Positions 31,741 to 42,800 of a DNA stretch of 64,000 nt are shown here, one piece after another; the stretch's first letter is position 1; every line of letters starts with the position of its first letter. The notes under the pieces are model-generated. The model saw nothing but the letters and a program-made list of their open reading frames with translations, was not told where the DNA came from and did not search any database. This DNA comes from Chrysopilus asiliformis. Lineage: Eukaryota > Arthropoda > Insecta > Diptera > Rhagionidae. The stretch spans positions 69,505,731-69,569,730 of the forward strand of contig OZ035961.1 of assembly GCA_964034945.1 (NCBI GenBank). The letters run 5' to 3'. A program made the translations under genes and the position numbers.

Positions 31741-32219
31741 AACTCAATTTGAACCATGGAAAGATACACAATCGAGCAACGCGTTAAAGTTATTCAGGCT
31801 TATTATGAAAATGGGCGATCAATTTTCGAAGAAAATCATCTTCAGTGATGAGGCACATTTTCACCTCAGTGGATTCGTCAATAAACAGAACAGCCGCATT
31901 TGGGCGAATGATAATCCAAGAGTGATTGTCGAAAAACCAATGCACCCACAAAGAGTGACTGTTTGGTGCGGTTTATGGGCTGGCGGCATCATCGGGCCGT
32001 ATTTCACGAAGTGCACGATATGCATTTTGATTTGAACGCCCATTTTCATAATAAGCCTGAATAACTTTAACGCGTTGCTCGATTGTGTATCTTTCCATGG
32101 TTCAAATTGAGTTAGTCTGAAATTGAGAAATGTCAAATGAAATGCACAAAAAAAAAATTGACGTTTAGGTGTGGTTCACATTCAACATCGGCCATTAAAA
32201 TTTAACCACCCTTTATTAA
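31741..32219 (+). pseudogene. mariner-like element with inverted duplication of its 5' end
   Basis: The start MERYTIEQRVKVIQAYYENG (31755-31815) is fused to a block with the first catalytic aspartate, SDEAHFHLSGFVNKQNSR, and TVWCGLWAGGIIGPYF (about 31830-32005). The N-terminal block then returns in reverse orientation (32026-32110). The right end TTAACCACCCTTT (32200-32214) looks like a mariner terminus. The second and third catalytic residues are missing. Confidence 0.75.
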
Positions 32220-32258
32220 CATCGTTGTTATTATTTGGAAATTCTTCAGATTAATTGC

Positions 32259-32875
32259 GTAAAACACCGAATTCGCAATCAGCGACCCCGGAAACCCCCT
32301 TATGCCGATTTTCCCGGGAAAACGGGAAAAATGATATTTGAGTTATCCTTACAGGACCTTCCGTTTAGAACTTTGAAAATCTAATACCGGATTCGTGATC
32401 AGCGACCCCAAAAACCCTATAATGCAATTTTTTCCGGGGAAAAATGGAAAAAATGATGTTTGCGTTATCCTTATAGGACCTTCTGTTAGGATTTTTGAAA
32501 TCGTAACACCGAATTCGTGATCAGCGACCGCGAAAACCCCCTAATCCCCGGGAAAAGTGGGGAAAAGGATATTTGCGATATCCTTGCAGTACCTTCCGTT
32601 TCGAATTTTGAAAATCTACCACCGGATTCGTGATCAGCGACCCCAAAAACCCCATAATGCCAATTTTTCCGGGGAAGAATGGGAAAAGGATATTTCCGTC
32701 ATCCTTACAGGACCTTATGTTTTGAATTTTGAAAATCTAACATAGCTAAAAACCTGCTCCTGGCAACGCAGATCATTTTGCAAAAAACCGCGTAAAAATC
32801 GGTTCAGTAGTTTTTGAGTTTTGTAATCTCAGACAGACAGACAAACATCCATTTTCATATATATAGATTAAGCGG
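32259..32875 (+). repeat. Repeat family B, copy 3
   Basis: Four diverged ~120 bp units (AGCGACCCC at 32280, 32400, 32521 and 32636) are followed by the shared tail AAAACCTGCTCCTGGCAACG, GGTTCAGTAGTTTTTGAG and CAGACAGACAGACAAACATC, ending near TATATATAG. The tail resembles 3' ends seen in several insect non-autonomous elements. Confidence 0.85.
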
Positions 32876-33036
32876 TATTCATATTGGGCGATATGGCAAA
32901 TCAATTATGATCGAAGTTCAATGAGTTTCAATCATAATTGCATGCGTTGCATCAACATAGTAGTTTTGAATGGTGTGCTATGCTTATAAAATGGTTATGG
33001 TGTTATGCTATGGTTAGCGTATATATCTATGCAATT

Positions 33037-33347
33037 CAGTGGCGGCTCGTGTATATTTGAAATGAGGAGGCAAAGTTTTGTGGCTATGCTCGTTCTTAGC
33101 AAAAGCTGTATGAAAGTATTTGTACGAATCGGAGGCTAGCCTCTATGAAGAGAATTTGTAGTTTATGTTTTAGAGAATTCGAAATTAGAGAATAGGATTT
33201 TCTTTTAAATTATTATTTTCTGAACATACAGATTTTTATTCAGTCCATTATGGTATAAAAAATTAAAGGCATACGTTAGAAAAACATTTTTACAAAATGT
33301 TATGAGGAGGCAATGCCTCCGTTGCCTCCCCTATAAAACCGCCACTG
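33037..33347. mobile_element. hAT-type MITE, 311 bp, 8-bp TSD
   Basis: The ends CAGTGGCGG and CCGCCACTG and the subterminal GAGGAGGCAA / TTGCCTCC pairs are inverted. ATGCAATT is duplicated exactly at 33029-33036 and 33348-33355. Confidence 0.92.
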
Positions 33348-33355
33348 ATGCAATT

Positions 33356-33784
33356 ATGTACTTATGTTTATAATTACTTTCAAGCTTGTAGAAATATAAA
33401 TATATGAATCACACAATTGAGGGGTTTGGAAGTAAAAGGGTTCAAGTGCACTTTTTTAAATAAATGCAGATTATCACACCTACAGGATTGGGGATAAAAT
33501 AATATAATGTATAATAATGTTTTTTTTGTTTTTAAACTTTCGCGGTTAATATTCATACTGAATCTTTTTAATTAAAATCGGTTATTTACCCCGTGAAAAT
33601 TTTAATTCAAAATATATATTTTGAATACTAACCTGACGTTTCGGACAAAACTAATCAAAAAAAAAAATTAAAAAGACTTGTATTTAGAAATATGCATTAA
33701 AAAGGAAAAAATAATTTTTTGAGCACTGTGTATCAGAAATAAAAGCGAGATAAATATTTACTTTATTTTAAAAAACTATGGCGT
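33356..33784. other. Intergenic; one diverged repeat B hairpin arm
   Basis: 33690-33770 contains AATAATTTTTTGAGCACTGT, GTATCAGAAATAAAAGCG and AGATAAA, a diverged arm of the hairpin at 2174-2461. Otherwise nothing is recognised. Confidence 0.5.
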
Positions 33785-35465
33785 TCGAACTACTATGGCG
33801 TTCGATTCTTCAGGTGAGCTGAAATGGTAAGAGGCGTCAAGGGAGCTGTCATCTGCGAAATAGTAAAGCGGATTGAGCGTGAAAGACAGTAGATCATTGA
33901 TAAATATTAAGAGAGCGTAGGAACTAGAACTGAGCCTTGAGGGATACCAGAGTTAATTTTGAAGAAATCAGACTTGAATCCATCCAATACAACCCGTATT
34001 GAACGAACAGAAAGGTAGCTCTCAATTCATGAGGAGATAGCGGGATTTATACCGATAGCTCCTATCTTTATCAGCAAAGCTGTATGGTAAACACGATCGA
34101 AAGTTTTAAAGATGTCCAAAACTATTGTTTTTGATTCGCCAAAATTATGGACACTTTTATTCCAAATCTCGGTCGAGCAGACCAAGAGATCACCTGTGGA
34201 GGGATGCGCACGACATCCATATTGATGATCGTTGATTATGTTATTGCGCTCTCAAAAGTTTGTGATGATTATGTTATTGCGCTCTCAAAAGTTTGTGAAA
34301 ATAGGGAGAAAAGAGGTCCAACTAAGGTGACCGCACATTTTTTCAAAGCATAGGGGGAATGCCATTCTGTGGATTCGTTCACGTCAATCTCCTGCAGATT
34401 TTAACTACTTGTCGTTTGCGGATGGAAATTTTTGGAGAAACAATCTCCGAGTAGGTGAGTTGGGGCGGTAATTGGTTGGATTCCGGGAGACTCGAGTTCC
34501 CTGCGAATTTCGCGGCTAAAACGTTTGCCTTGCCAATGGGATCGACAACCATTCATTGTCACAAATTATTGGAGGTGTTGAAGATTTTGTGAAAAGTTAC
34601 ACTTTGCAGCATTCGAGCTGCGCGGTATACCAAGTGTGATTACGTTCGTAACCTTTGCGGTCGCAACGTCAACGTCAACTTCCCTGAAACAATCTGACCA
34701 TTTGAAAGCTGCAAAATACTGATTTAAGCTCTCCCAGTTGGGTTTTTTAAAATACCAAATAGTCCTACGCGGGGCTTTAGTTGTCTTTTTAGGGGGCCTT
34801 ATGGTGGAAAATGAACAGCTTACCAGACGAATATCAGATCCTCCCAGGGGAAGAAGGACACAAACGCTATATTTAGACGGATTTGTATTTAAAAACAAAT
34901 CAAACAGATGTGAGTTATGTCCTTCAATATCTGGAATTATCGTTGGTTTGTCTACGATTTGCGTCAGCAAGTTTGATTCGGCGAAGAGTTCCGCGTGCAA
35001 ACCAACAGGATCAGGATGGCATGAGAAAGGAAGCCACTTATCATTATGGACGTTGAAATCACCCGCAACAACAATTTCAGCGTCAGGGTTTGTTGCAGTA
35101 ATTGCATCGATGAAGACAGACAATTTGTCCAACTCGACCAACGTGTTCTCGGTGGAACAATTAGGGCTTCGATAAATGAAACAAAGGTAGATGTGCTTGC
35201 GCATATCGAGCTTTAGCCAGATAAAATTAAATTCTAGATTGGCGCATTCTCGTAAATTAGGAAGAAGTGAGTAAGGTAATGAGTTGCGGATATCGATTGC
35301 AATTCTAGTTTGACGAAGAAATACTGGCTCTAGATGATACCCGTTTACCTGAAATTGACCTGGGTCCCAGTCACGATCAACTTTGCTCTCACTCAAAGCC
35401 AGTACCTCTGGTTTTTTTTGGGTTAAATGGATGTAGACCGATAGATGGTTCTCCCTAATTTCGCG
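33785..35465 (-). pseudogene. Non-LTR retrotransposon (Jockey/CR1 group) ORF2 remnant
   Basis: On the minus strand, 35465-34566 encodes the endonuclease domain (EVLALSESKVDRDW, CFIYRSPNCS, AEIVVAGDFNVHNDKWL, HNSHLFDLFL, LGGSDIRLVS). The expected D-H pair near the end reads SDI. 34565-34390 resembles the linker before RT. 34340-33785 has DHQYGCRAHPSTGDLL, a KTIVLDIFKTFDRV motif, SGIPQGSVL and a YYFADDSSL catalytic box, with stops and frameshifts. A 34-bp segment of the RT region is tandemly duplicated at about 34231-34298. It is dead; the clade is judged from motifs only. Confidence 0.85.
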
Positions 35466-35631
35466 AACATTACAAAAATCAAGTTTTTAATTTTGACTTA
35501 CCCTCATCGGTCCAACAAAAAAACACAAAACGACAACATGGACACAAACAATAGCCAAGTGGTGCCTACAAGGTATAAAAGAGCCGGAAACGGTAAACGG
35601 CTTAGTAAGAAAGCCTTAAGCAACCAATATT

Positions 35632-36862
35632 CGGCCCTAGCATGGAACACGTTTCGAATCGAATGTAAGTCGAAAACGAAAAATTCAGAATATGGAATTC
35701 GAATCTAGTACCAATCGAAACGACGAACGAGCAGGGTCCAAACGAGTAAGAACGAAACGAATAATTCGCAACACTGAACTCGAATTCGTTTCGAAACGTC
35801 ACCCGTTCAAACGAATTTTTGGTCGATGGCAATTCCCGAACGAATAAATTATCGTAAGGCCGCAAAATGTATTTTCATTAGGAATATGTTAACTTTTAAG
35901 TTATTTTCAGGTCTAAAATAACAAATCGTAAACATTACGAGGAGTTGGTGGACTTCATGCATCGTAATCCAGAAATAGCGCGAGGGTTTGTGAAAACGTT
36001 AGACGCTGCTGATGTTACACAATTCTGGAGATCTTGTGCCGAAAAGGTCAATAGTTTTGGCCCGCCGATTAGGGATGCAGATGGTTGGAAAAAGGTATGT
36101 ATATATCCTAATAACAAATTTTTATTTATCATCGTTTATTTACAGGTTTGGTCGGACTTTTCATCACTTGTCATATTAAAATTGACATATTTGGGACATA
36201 ATTTTTGTTCGGTGATATCCAATACTTCCGATAAAATTGCAGAAACTGTTGTCTGAGCTACACCAACATTGAAATTGCTCTCAATGGTGCGTTGATAAGC
36301 GCCATCACCAAGAAACCTCAAACTGGCTGCCAATCTCAATATGGGCAGGATCGACGAAACTCTGGACCTGGATTTTAGATGTGGCTCCAATTCATTTAAT
36401 AAAGAAACAAAAGCTTCTTTAGTTAAACGGAAGTATTCTATAAATCGAAAATTTGAAACTATTTAATTTAAAATGAAAAACGAATTTTTCTTTCGCGTTA
36501 ACTTATATTCGGAAGATCTAATGGATTTGATGTATCCCGCAAAGATTTCCTATACACCCTTAAATTTTTAAGTTCTGCCTCGTCTGCCACAAAAAAAAAC
36601 TGATAGCACTAAATATTTTTTCTCGTTCAAATTGAATGTTTGTTTAATTCAGTATTCGTATTTTACACCTGAAACCAGCCACTTTTGACAACTAACTATT
36701 CCAATATTTCACAGCCATCTACTACAATCTTAAATTTACACGTTTTTCAGTGGCAATACTTTTCTTTCGATTCGATCGCATTCTATGCTCGCAAAGATGG
36801 TTCGAAACGAAACGAGCAGTCGAACGCGATGTCGATTCGAAACGTGTTCCATGCTAGGGCCG
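35632..36862. mobile_element. PIF/Harbinger deletion derivative, 1231 bp, ATT target duplication
   Basis: CGGCCCTAGCATGGAACACG and CGTGTTCCATGCTAGGGCCG are perfect inverts (about 30 bp in all with TTTCGAATCGA). ATT flanks at 35629-35631 and 36863-36865 fit a 3-bp duplication. On the plus strand at 35912-36145 is a Myb/zeste-like protein (YEELVDFMHRNPEIARGF, WRSCAEKVN) with a 51-bp GT-AG intron before VWSDF. On the minus strand at 36440-36136 is a HARBI1 fragment (FVSLLNELEPHLKSRSRVS, PILRLAASLRFL). The two are joined by a deletion that removed the DDE core. Confidence 0.88.
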
Positions 36863-36865
36863 ATT

Positions 36866-37245
36866 AACCGCTCCAGCACCATGCATCCCGCAGAAACTCC
36901 ACTGGACTGGGAATAAAATAAAGGGCCTTAAAAAGCCCTTACCCTGGCACTTCAGTAATAAAAATTTTATTTATTTATTTTTATATAAATAAAAATCTGT
37001 TGTCCAAAAAAAACGGAGATTGTGATTCCCTTATTAAAAATATCTGAAAATATACCTTGCTTTGATTTGTATTTATTTTCATCTACGTGCAATTTCTTAA
37101 ACAGAAAATGGTGTGTCTTAAGTAAATGTACCCTGGATAAAGCGTCATTGTCACAAAAAAATCTATTTTCCGGCACCGCGTTAACGCTTTTTTGCAGCGT
37201 CTGTGCTGAAACCTAATAACGCTTCGTGAGAACTACACGCCTCAC
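36866..37245. other. Intergenic, nothing recognised
   Basis: Contains AATAAAATAAAGGGCC-type text near 36913 that may be the end of a retrotransposed sequence, but no boundaries could be established. Confidence 0.35.
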
Positions 37246-37904
37246 TTTTTATACCCGTATGGTGAAACCAAAGGGTATATTAACTTTGCCTTACCGTTTG
37301 TAACGCCAAGATCCCGTCATCGCACACAAAAATGAATTACACCAGTGTGTTTAGAATGATAAACATAACAAAAGCTATAATTGCCAATCTGGCAATTATT
37401 GAAAACCCGTATGGTGATATTCGTATCAAAATTCGAACAGTTGTACCAAAATTCCACTTTGAAGTCAAACTTTCCAATAAGATTTTTTAAAATTTATTCC
37501 AATCGGATTTTGATGTATGGGAGTTTTATGTAGAATCATATCCTAAATAACTTTTGTTCTTGGACTTTTTTGATAAGATGCACCGTTTTCGAGATATTCA
37601 CAAAAACCGTTTCGTTCGTATGCGGGGTACCCCCCCTAATGGTCCATTTTTGCCCATTAACGAACTTAGCCTCGCATTTTACTAAAAACGGATCTGCGCA
37701 ACATTTCAAGTCTCTAGCTCAATCCGTGCGCCCGCAATCCGCGCTACAGACAGACAGACGGACGGACATGCAGAAATTAATTATTTTTATCATTCTAAAC
37801 ACACTGGTGTAATTCATTTTTATGTGTGATGACGGGATCTTGGCGTTACCAACGGTAAGGCAAAGTTAATATACCCTTTGGTTTCACCATACGGGTATAA
37901 AAAT
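37246..37904. repeat. Repeat family A, copy 3, as a foldback pair
   Basis: A full minus-oriented copy (37362-37904) is preceded by an inverted 115-bp terminal segment (37246-37360). The whole thing therefore starts with TTTTTATACCCGTATGGTGA and ends with TCACCATACGGGTATAAAAA, with 115-bp inverted termini. All other full copies have a single such end. Confidence 0.85.
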
Positions 37905-38255
37905 ATTTAATTTTTGCATCACCGTAAAGTCACAGACGACTGTTGATTCGACGACTTTTCAAGTTGATCGTTTCACGTTCTTAAAAATTTATAAAGATAA
38001 GAATCCAAATATTATTTGAATTCTTATCTTTTTAAATTTTCCTACCAAAATTGCGGCTACTCGTCTTGTGATGGGCTTTAATTCTAGTTTTATATATTTA
38101 TTCATTTATTTTTCATCCAAATCGGATCGTTAGTTTTCGGGCAATTGCCAAAAAACACATTTTTTCATGAAATCCTCTAAGCAGAACCTACTAAAACAAA
38201 TGTGCAAAATTTCATTAAAATCGGAGAGTGGCACTTCCGCAAGTTTGCTTGTGAG
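37905..38255. other. Intergenic; left end of a possible larger TIR element
   Basis: TTCTTAAAAATTTATAAAGA, then TAAGAATCC (37979-38008), is mirrored at about 38930-38958. This would bound a ~980 bp structure containing the element 38256-38536. Confidence 0.45.
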
Positions 38256-38536
38256 CACGGCATAGAGACAACCAAGGTATGCCATGAACTCAAATTTGAC
38301 GTTTCGTTGCAACGTCATTTGTGCCGATTAGTTCGTCAAGTTCAGAAGGAATTTTGTTTTGTGGATGATTATTTAAATTTTCGTGCGATCTAAATAAGAT
38401 ATTTGTAAATTAGTGGACTGATTGCATTAAATAGTGATCAATAAACATAAAAATTAATTAAAAAAAAGTCGGCACAAATGACGTCACACCTGACTATCAA
38501 AAGTTCATGGCATACCTTGGTTGTCTCTATGCCGTG
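38256..38536. mobile_element. TIR element, 281 bp, 8-bp TSD
   Basis: CACGGCATAGAGACAACCAA and TTGGTTGTCTCTATGCCGTG are perfect inverts, extending through GGTATGCCATGAACT. CTTGTGAG is exactly duplicated at 38248-38255 and 38537-38544. The length of the duplication fits hAT or P superfamilies. Confidence 0.92.
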
Positions 38537-38544
38537 CTTGTGAG

Positions 38545-39424
38545 TATGACGTTAAATAATATGTGAGGTACACACTAGGTTTAATTGCACTTGTTACATC
38601 CTGTTTACATTTTTCCTGTAGATTAGTGTTCCACGATACCATATATTCGGATTCACAGCAAAGATTTGTCGAGACCCCTGGACATCACTGGTTTACAGAA
38701 TACTTGTTTAGGGCCGTAAAACTTTATAGTTTGAAATACTACTGAAAACTGGATTTAAATCTCTAGATTTAAACTTTTTGGTTTTTCCTAGTGAAACATT
38801 CTATATATTTCAAAATTTTAAATTCTTGAATGAAACATTAATACTCGAAATATTTGTTTAAAAGTTATTATTTAGTACTTCTATAAGTATTATAGTTATA
38901 TAAACAATATCTGTGTGTTCTATTTATTTGGATTCTTATCTTTTTAAATTTTTAAGAATTTCTGTTTATGATGTCCTTTATTTTGTTTATTTTTGTGTAT
39001 TCTATTTATATATATAGTTATAATGTACAGTTTCAATTAACTAGTTTACACTTACGATTATTCTTATGTACTTAATAAAAAAAATAATAATTAACAATCC
39101 TCTGGCAGATTTCTATTTACATTTTTGTTATAAATAAATTAAAGATAATTAACTTAATTATTTTTTAAACTAACAGTAATTCTTATAACCAATTTATTGT
39201 TCTTTTATTTAAAAAATTCTTGATATTTTTTATTCACAATTTTAAGTAGTCAATCATTTTTAATAAAATGTTTTGATAAATTAAAATTGAAATCATGATT
39301 ATAACGTCATTATAATTGTTTAAAAACATAATAAGCGTTTTGAAAATTGTTCACATTCTCTGTCACCGTTTTCTAAAGAATGAAAAAAATATTTATTTCA
39401 TGGTATTTAGTTCTTTTGAAAACT
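38545..39424. other. AT-rich downstream flank of the ePHD gene
   Basis: Very AT-rich sequence that should include the 3' UTR of the gene ending at 39425 (minus strand). Several candidate AATAAA signals exist on the minus strand and none could be singled out. Confidence 0.4.
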
Positions 39425-39823
39425 TCATGAGATTGATAATGAAGCCGAATGATTTTCGCACAGACTCTTGAATTCCGGTTCAATCAGAGTCCAATTTTTC
39501 ATTCTTGCACATGCTATGTGTGCTTTTTCCGAGCAACCTCGCTGAAGACAGCAAATCATTGCTCCATTATCTGAGCAAATACTACATCGATGACGTGTAC
39601 TACTCCACACTGCGGCTTCTAAACCAACAATCCGTGCGCCAATTATATGAACACCAGCTGACCACACAGCGCAATCTTCGTGTATCCACACTTCATATGA
39701 CGTTTCACTGGCTTTCACCATTCCGACATATATCTCATTAATATCAAATGTATTTTGCTGTGCAAGTTTAGCACTACAATTAGCACTAGGCGAATCATTA
39801 GTTTTTCGTTTCTTCTTAGTAGC
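39425..39823 (-). CDS. ePHD gene exon 8 (rest of ePHD, stop)
   Basis: Acceptor TTACAG|GCTAC; stop TGA at 39427-39425. Encodes VWIHEDCAVWSAGVHIIGAR, RHRCSICSDNGAMICC, GCSEKAHIACA and LCENHSAS, which supply the remaining zinc ligands. Confidence 0.93.
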   Translation of the reverse strand, partial: ATKKKRKTNDSPSANCSAKLAQQNTFDINEIYVGMVKASETSYEVWIHEDCAVWSAGVHIIGARIVGLEAAVWSSTRHRCSICSDNGAMICCLQRGCSEKAHIACARMKNWTLIEPEFKSLCENHSASLSIS

Positions 39824-42800
39824 CTGTAATTTACAAATTTTTTCAATTATTTTTGCGAAATATTAAATCTTAACGAATAGCAAAATGAAGATGAAGTAAA
39901 AGTATTTTTTATATCTTGGCTCAAACTACATGATTTTACGGAAAAAACAATCAAAATTCGTTTTTTTTTTTTGAAATTTTAAGATACTCAAGTTTTTTTT
40001 TTTAAATTTATGATTGTTTAATAATTTGTTCATGATTGACATTTATATTGTTTATATTCCTTGTTTATGTCATTAAGCTTCGTTTGGGCATACTATTCTC
40101 AAAAAATTAAGTTGCGGTTATGTACCAACATTTCAAAATAGATTTTTTTAATGAAAATGCCTAATAAATTAACTGAAAAGGAAACTTACCGAAGTAGAGG
40201 GCGGTGTAATATTTAATACTGTATTAGCTGCCGGCACAACAGGTAGTCGACTGACATGCTTCTGGTACATTTCTGTCTTTACTCGTTTACTAACGAATTC
40301 ATCAACAAGTGGATCCTTTTGACTGAATTCATATTCTTCGCATGTTGTTGTTATTACATATGGTCCGAATAAATCACCTAATCCCAACTTATGGGGACCC
40401 CTTTTGCAAAATACACACATCCATGTTGCATCCGTTGTATCCGCGTCATATTTCATACTTAACGTACTAACATGTAAACCGCGAAATTTACTTCGATCCG
40501 ATTTCGAATGATTGTGAATGGCTTTCTTAACTTTATTCTGTTTTTCGTTATCATCTTCCGCGATTGGTGCGTTCACCACATTAACCGAACCATCTAATTT
40601 AACTTGTATAAATGGACCTTTGTATTTGATATCAGATGAGCCATTATAGCCAGAGTTAACTTCATCCTTGACTTTGTCTTTTGCCAACGATGATGTTTTC
40701 TCATTATTTTTATTTCCTTTATTATGCTTTGATCGCGAACAATTGTTAGATGCTTTTGAATTACTACTTCCGGCATTTCCATTTCCAGAAACATTCGATT
40801 TTTTCACGACTTTACGTTTCTTCTTCGGTGGTGCTGTTGGTTCCAGTTTGATGGAATGTGTTCGTTTTTGAGAAGGAACATCAGCTGATGATTTTTGTTG
40901 ATCTTCGGATATCGTCTCATTTTTTATATTAGTCGTAGATATTTCAAGCCCGAGATCGGAGATAACTTCACTGTCGCCTGCAGCTCCAGTGGTTGTTGAA
41001 TCAATACATGGTAGAGGCCTTTCATCTTCGATTCCAGCAAACATTTCTTCTAATTTATTTTCAACCTTAAATTAATACGTTAGTAAAATCGTGATTGAAA
41101 CAATAAATTACAAAATTTACCTCTTCAAAACAACTTTCCTTTGAATTATCTACAATTGGATCTATAATTGGTAGGCTATTAGAAACAACTGTAGGTGATG
41201 TTAAAATCTCAGCGAGATCGGCTATTTTTCTATTATTATTTTGTGCTTCAATTTTTTCCTTATCCATTTCTTCAAAGTGGTCAATATTATTTTCTCGTTT
41301 TCCAACATTCGATTCATTTTCATTTGATCCGCTTGCTATCATGGCCGCTATTTTATCTATCGTTTCAACGTCATCGGAATCACCCTTTCTTTTCATTCGT
41401 CTTTGTGGACTATGCAAATCAGAGAACTCAGATGATGTATTTTCTGAATTCTTTGAATCGGACTTATCGAGAGAAACGTCTGAATATTTAGTATGACACT
41501 TGCTTGCAATCATATCGCTGCTATGATTAATTTTTTCCACCTGGGATACGGTAGGTAAAGAAGAATCTTCTTTAGTTACAGTATTGTTAACAATAACTCC
41601 ACCATTTCCCTCATCTAGGTCAGTTTTATTTTTCTCACTGCTCTTCTGATGATGTGTTAAATTTTGAGTATTTGATAATGTACCTGCTGAAACCGTATTT
41701 TCCGCCATTGATATTGGCTCTGGTACAATTTTTGTTACTGGAAGTAAGGTATTTTCACTACTCGTATCTGTTTTTTCATGTGAGTCAGGAATATCACTAA
41801 TTTCCAATTTATTAATTGCTTTATTTCGTCTATCATCTGGCAATAAAGTATTTTCTTTTTTATCTGTTGAATTTTTACTAATATCATTGCTTAAAGATTC
41901 GCTTGGTGATATCTCATGTCCCTCTTTGGGAGTTGTTGTCGATGAACTATCGTCGCTGCTATCGTTTAAGATTTTTGTGGTTTTATTGGGTTTACGTTTT
42001 CGCCGCTTCTTACTAGTACTCGAGTCCACAGAATCATCATTTGATGTTGTATTCACCGGCGATGGTAAAGTGGAAGTTGTATAATTTGAGTTTTCCAGCA
42101 CGTTTATAGTATTACCGTCAGATTTACTAACATTCGATTGCAAATTTCCATTACCCGACGAAGAATTTATGTTGCTATGGGCCACTGGATCAACGAGTGT
42201 AGAAGTCACTGTGGATAATGGGCGCAGTGCGGTCGATGTTGGACTGGGCGATTGAGGTGATGTTGACATATTGTTGGGTGCTGAAGGTGGTCTTCCTTGT
42301 GATGCTAATATAATTAAAATACAAATATATTTTTAATGTCTTATATATAAAATTCTAAACACTCCGCGAGACACTGGTTCAAAACTGTGATATTAGTAAC
42401 TAGAATTCGGATCCGAACTTGCCCGGCTAAAAGCCCGAATAGGGCAAAACTAAGGAAGACGAAATTCAATTATAAATTCAAAAAAACATCTTACTTTAAG
42501 TTTTAGAAAAAATGAAGATGAAGAAGGATTTGATAACTTGCGGAAGGAAGCCTAATCCAGACGGGTCAATTAATGAAAACAAGTTGACCGTTAAAACATT
42601 CTGTTCTTGCGCGTTCTATACACTGTCAATGGTGAAATATTAGGTTTCAAAGTATTTTTCGTTGTTTTTTTTCAACCATCAAATGCCGTGTGGATAAACT
42701 TATGACGTGCAGGTACCCTGAACGTGTTGATGGTCAACTCTCTTTTGATTGACTGTCTATAACCGGATCTTGGCGTTACAAACGGTAAGGCAAATCTAAT

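Noticed and set aside
34738..35175. 145-codon plus-strand frame
   Set aside because: It is antisense to the LINE endonuclease domain and has no recognisable domain of its own.
37570..37812. Recurrent peptide ([14 protein letters not shown]...) in several places, suggestive of a gene family
   Set aside because: It lies within repeat A in every case (also near 20187, 44376 and 46874) and includes the GACA tract. It is a repeat-borne open frame without a domain.
37979..38958. A ~980 bp element bounded by TTCTTAAAAATTT inverted words
   Set aside because: The termini are short and AT-rich, an internal third copy of the word exists near 38017, and no target duplication is visible. It is mentioned only as a possibility.
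40594..40871. Alternative frames inside ePHD exon 7
   Set aside because: They overlap the real frame, which continues in phase through eight exons and carries the zinc finger.
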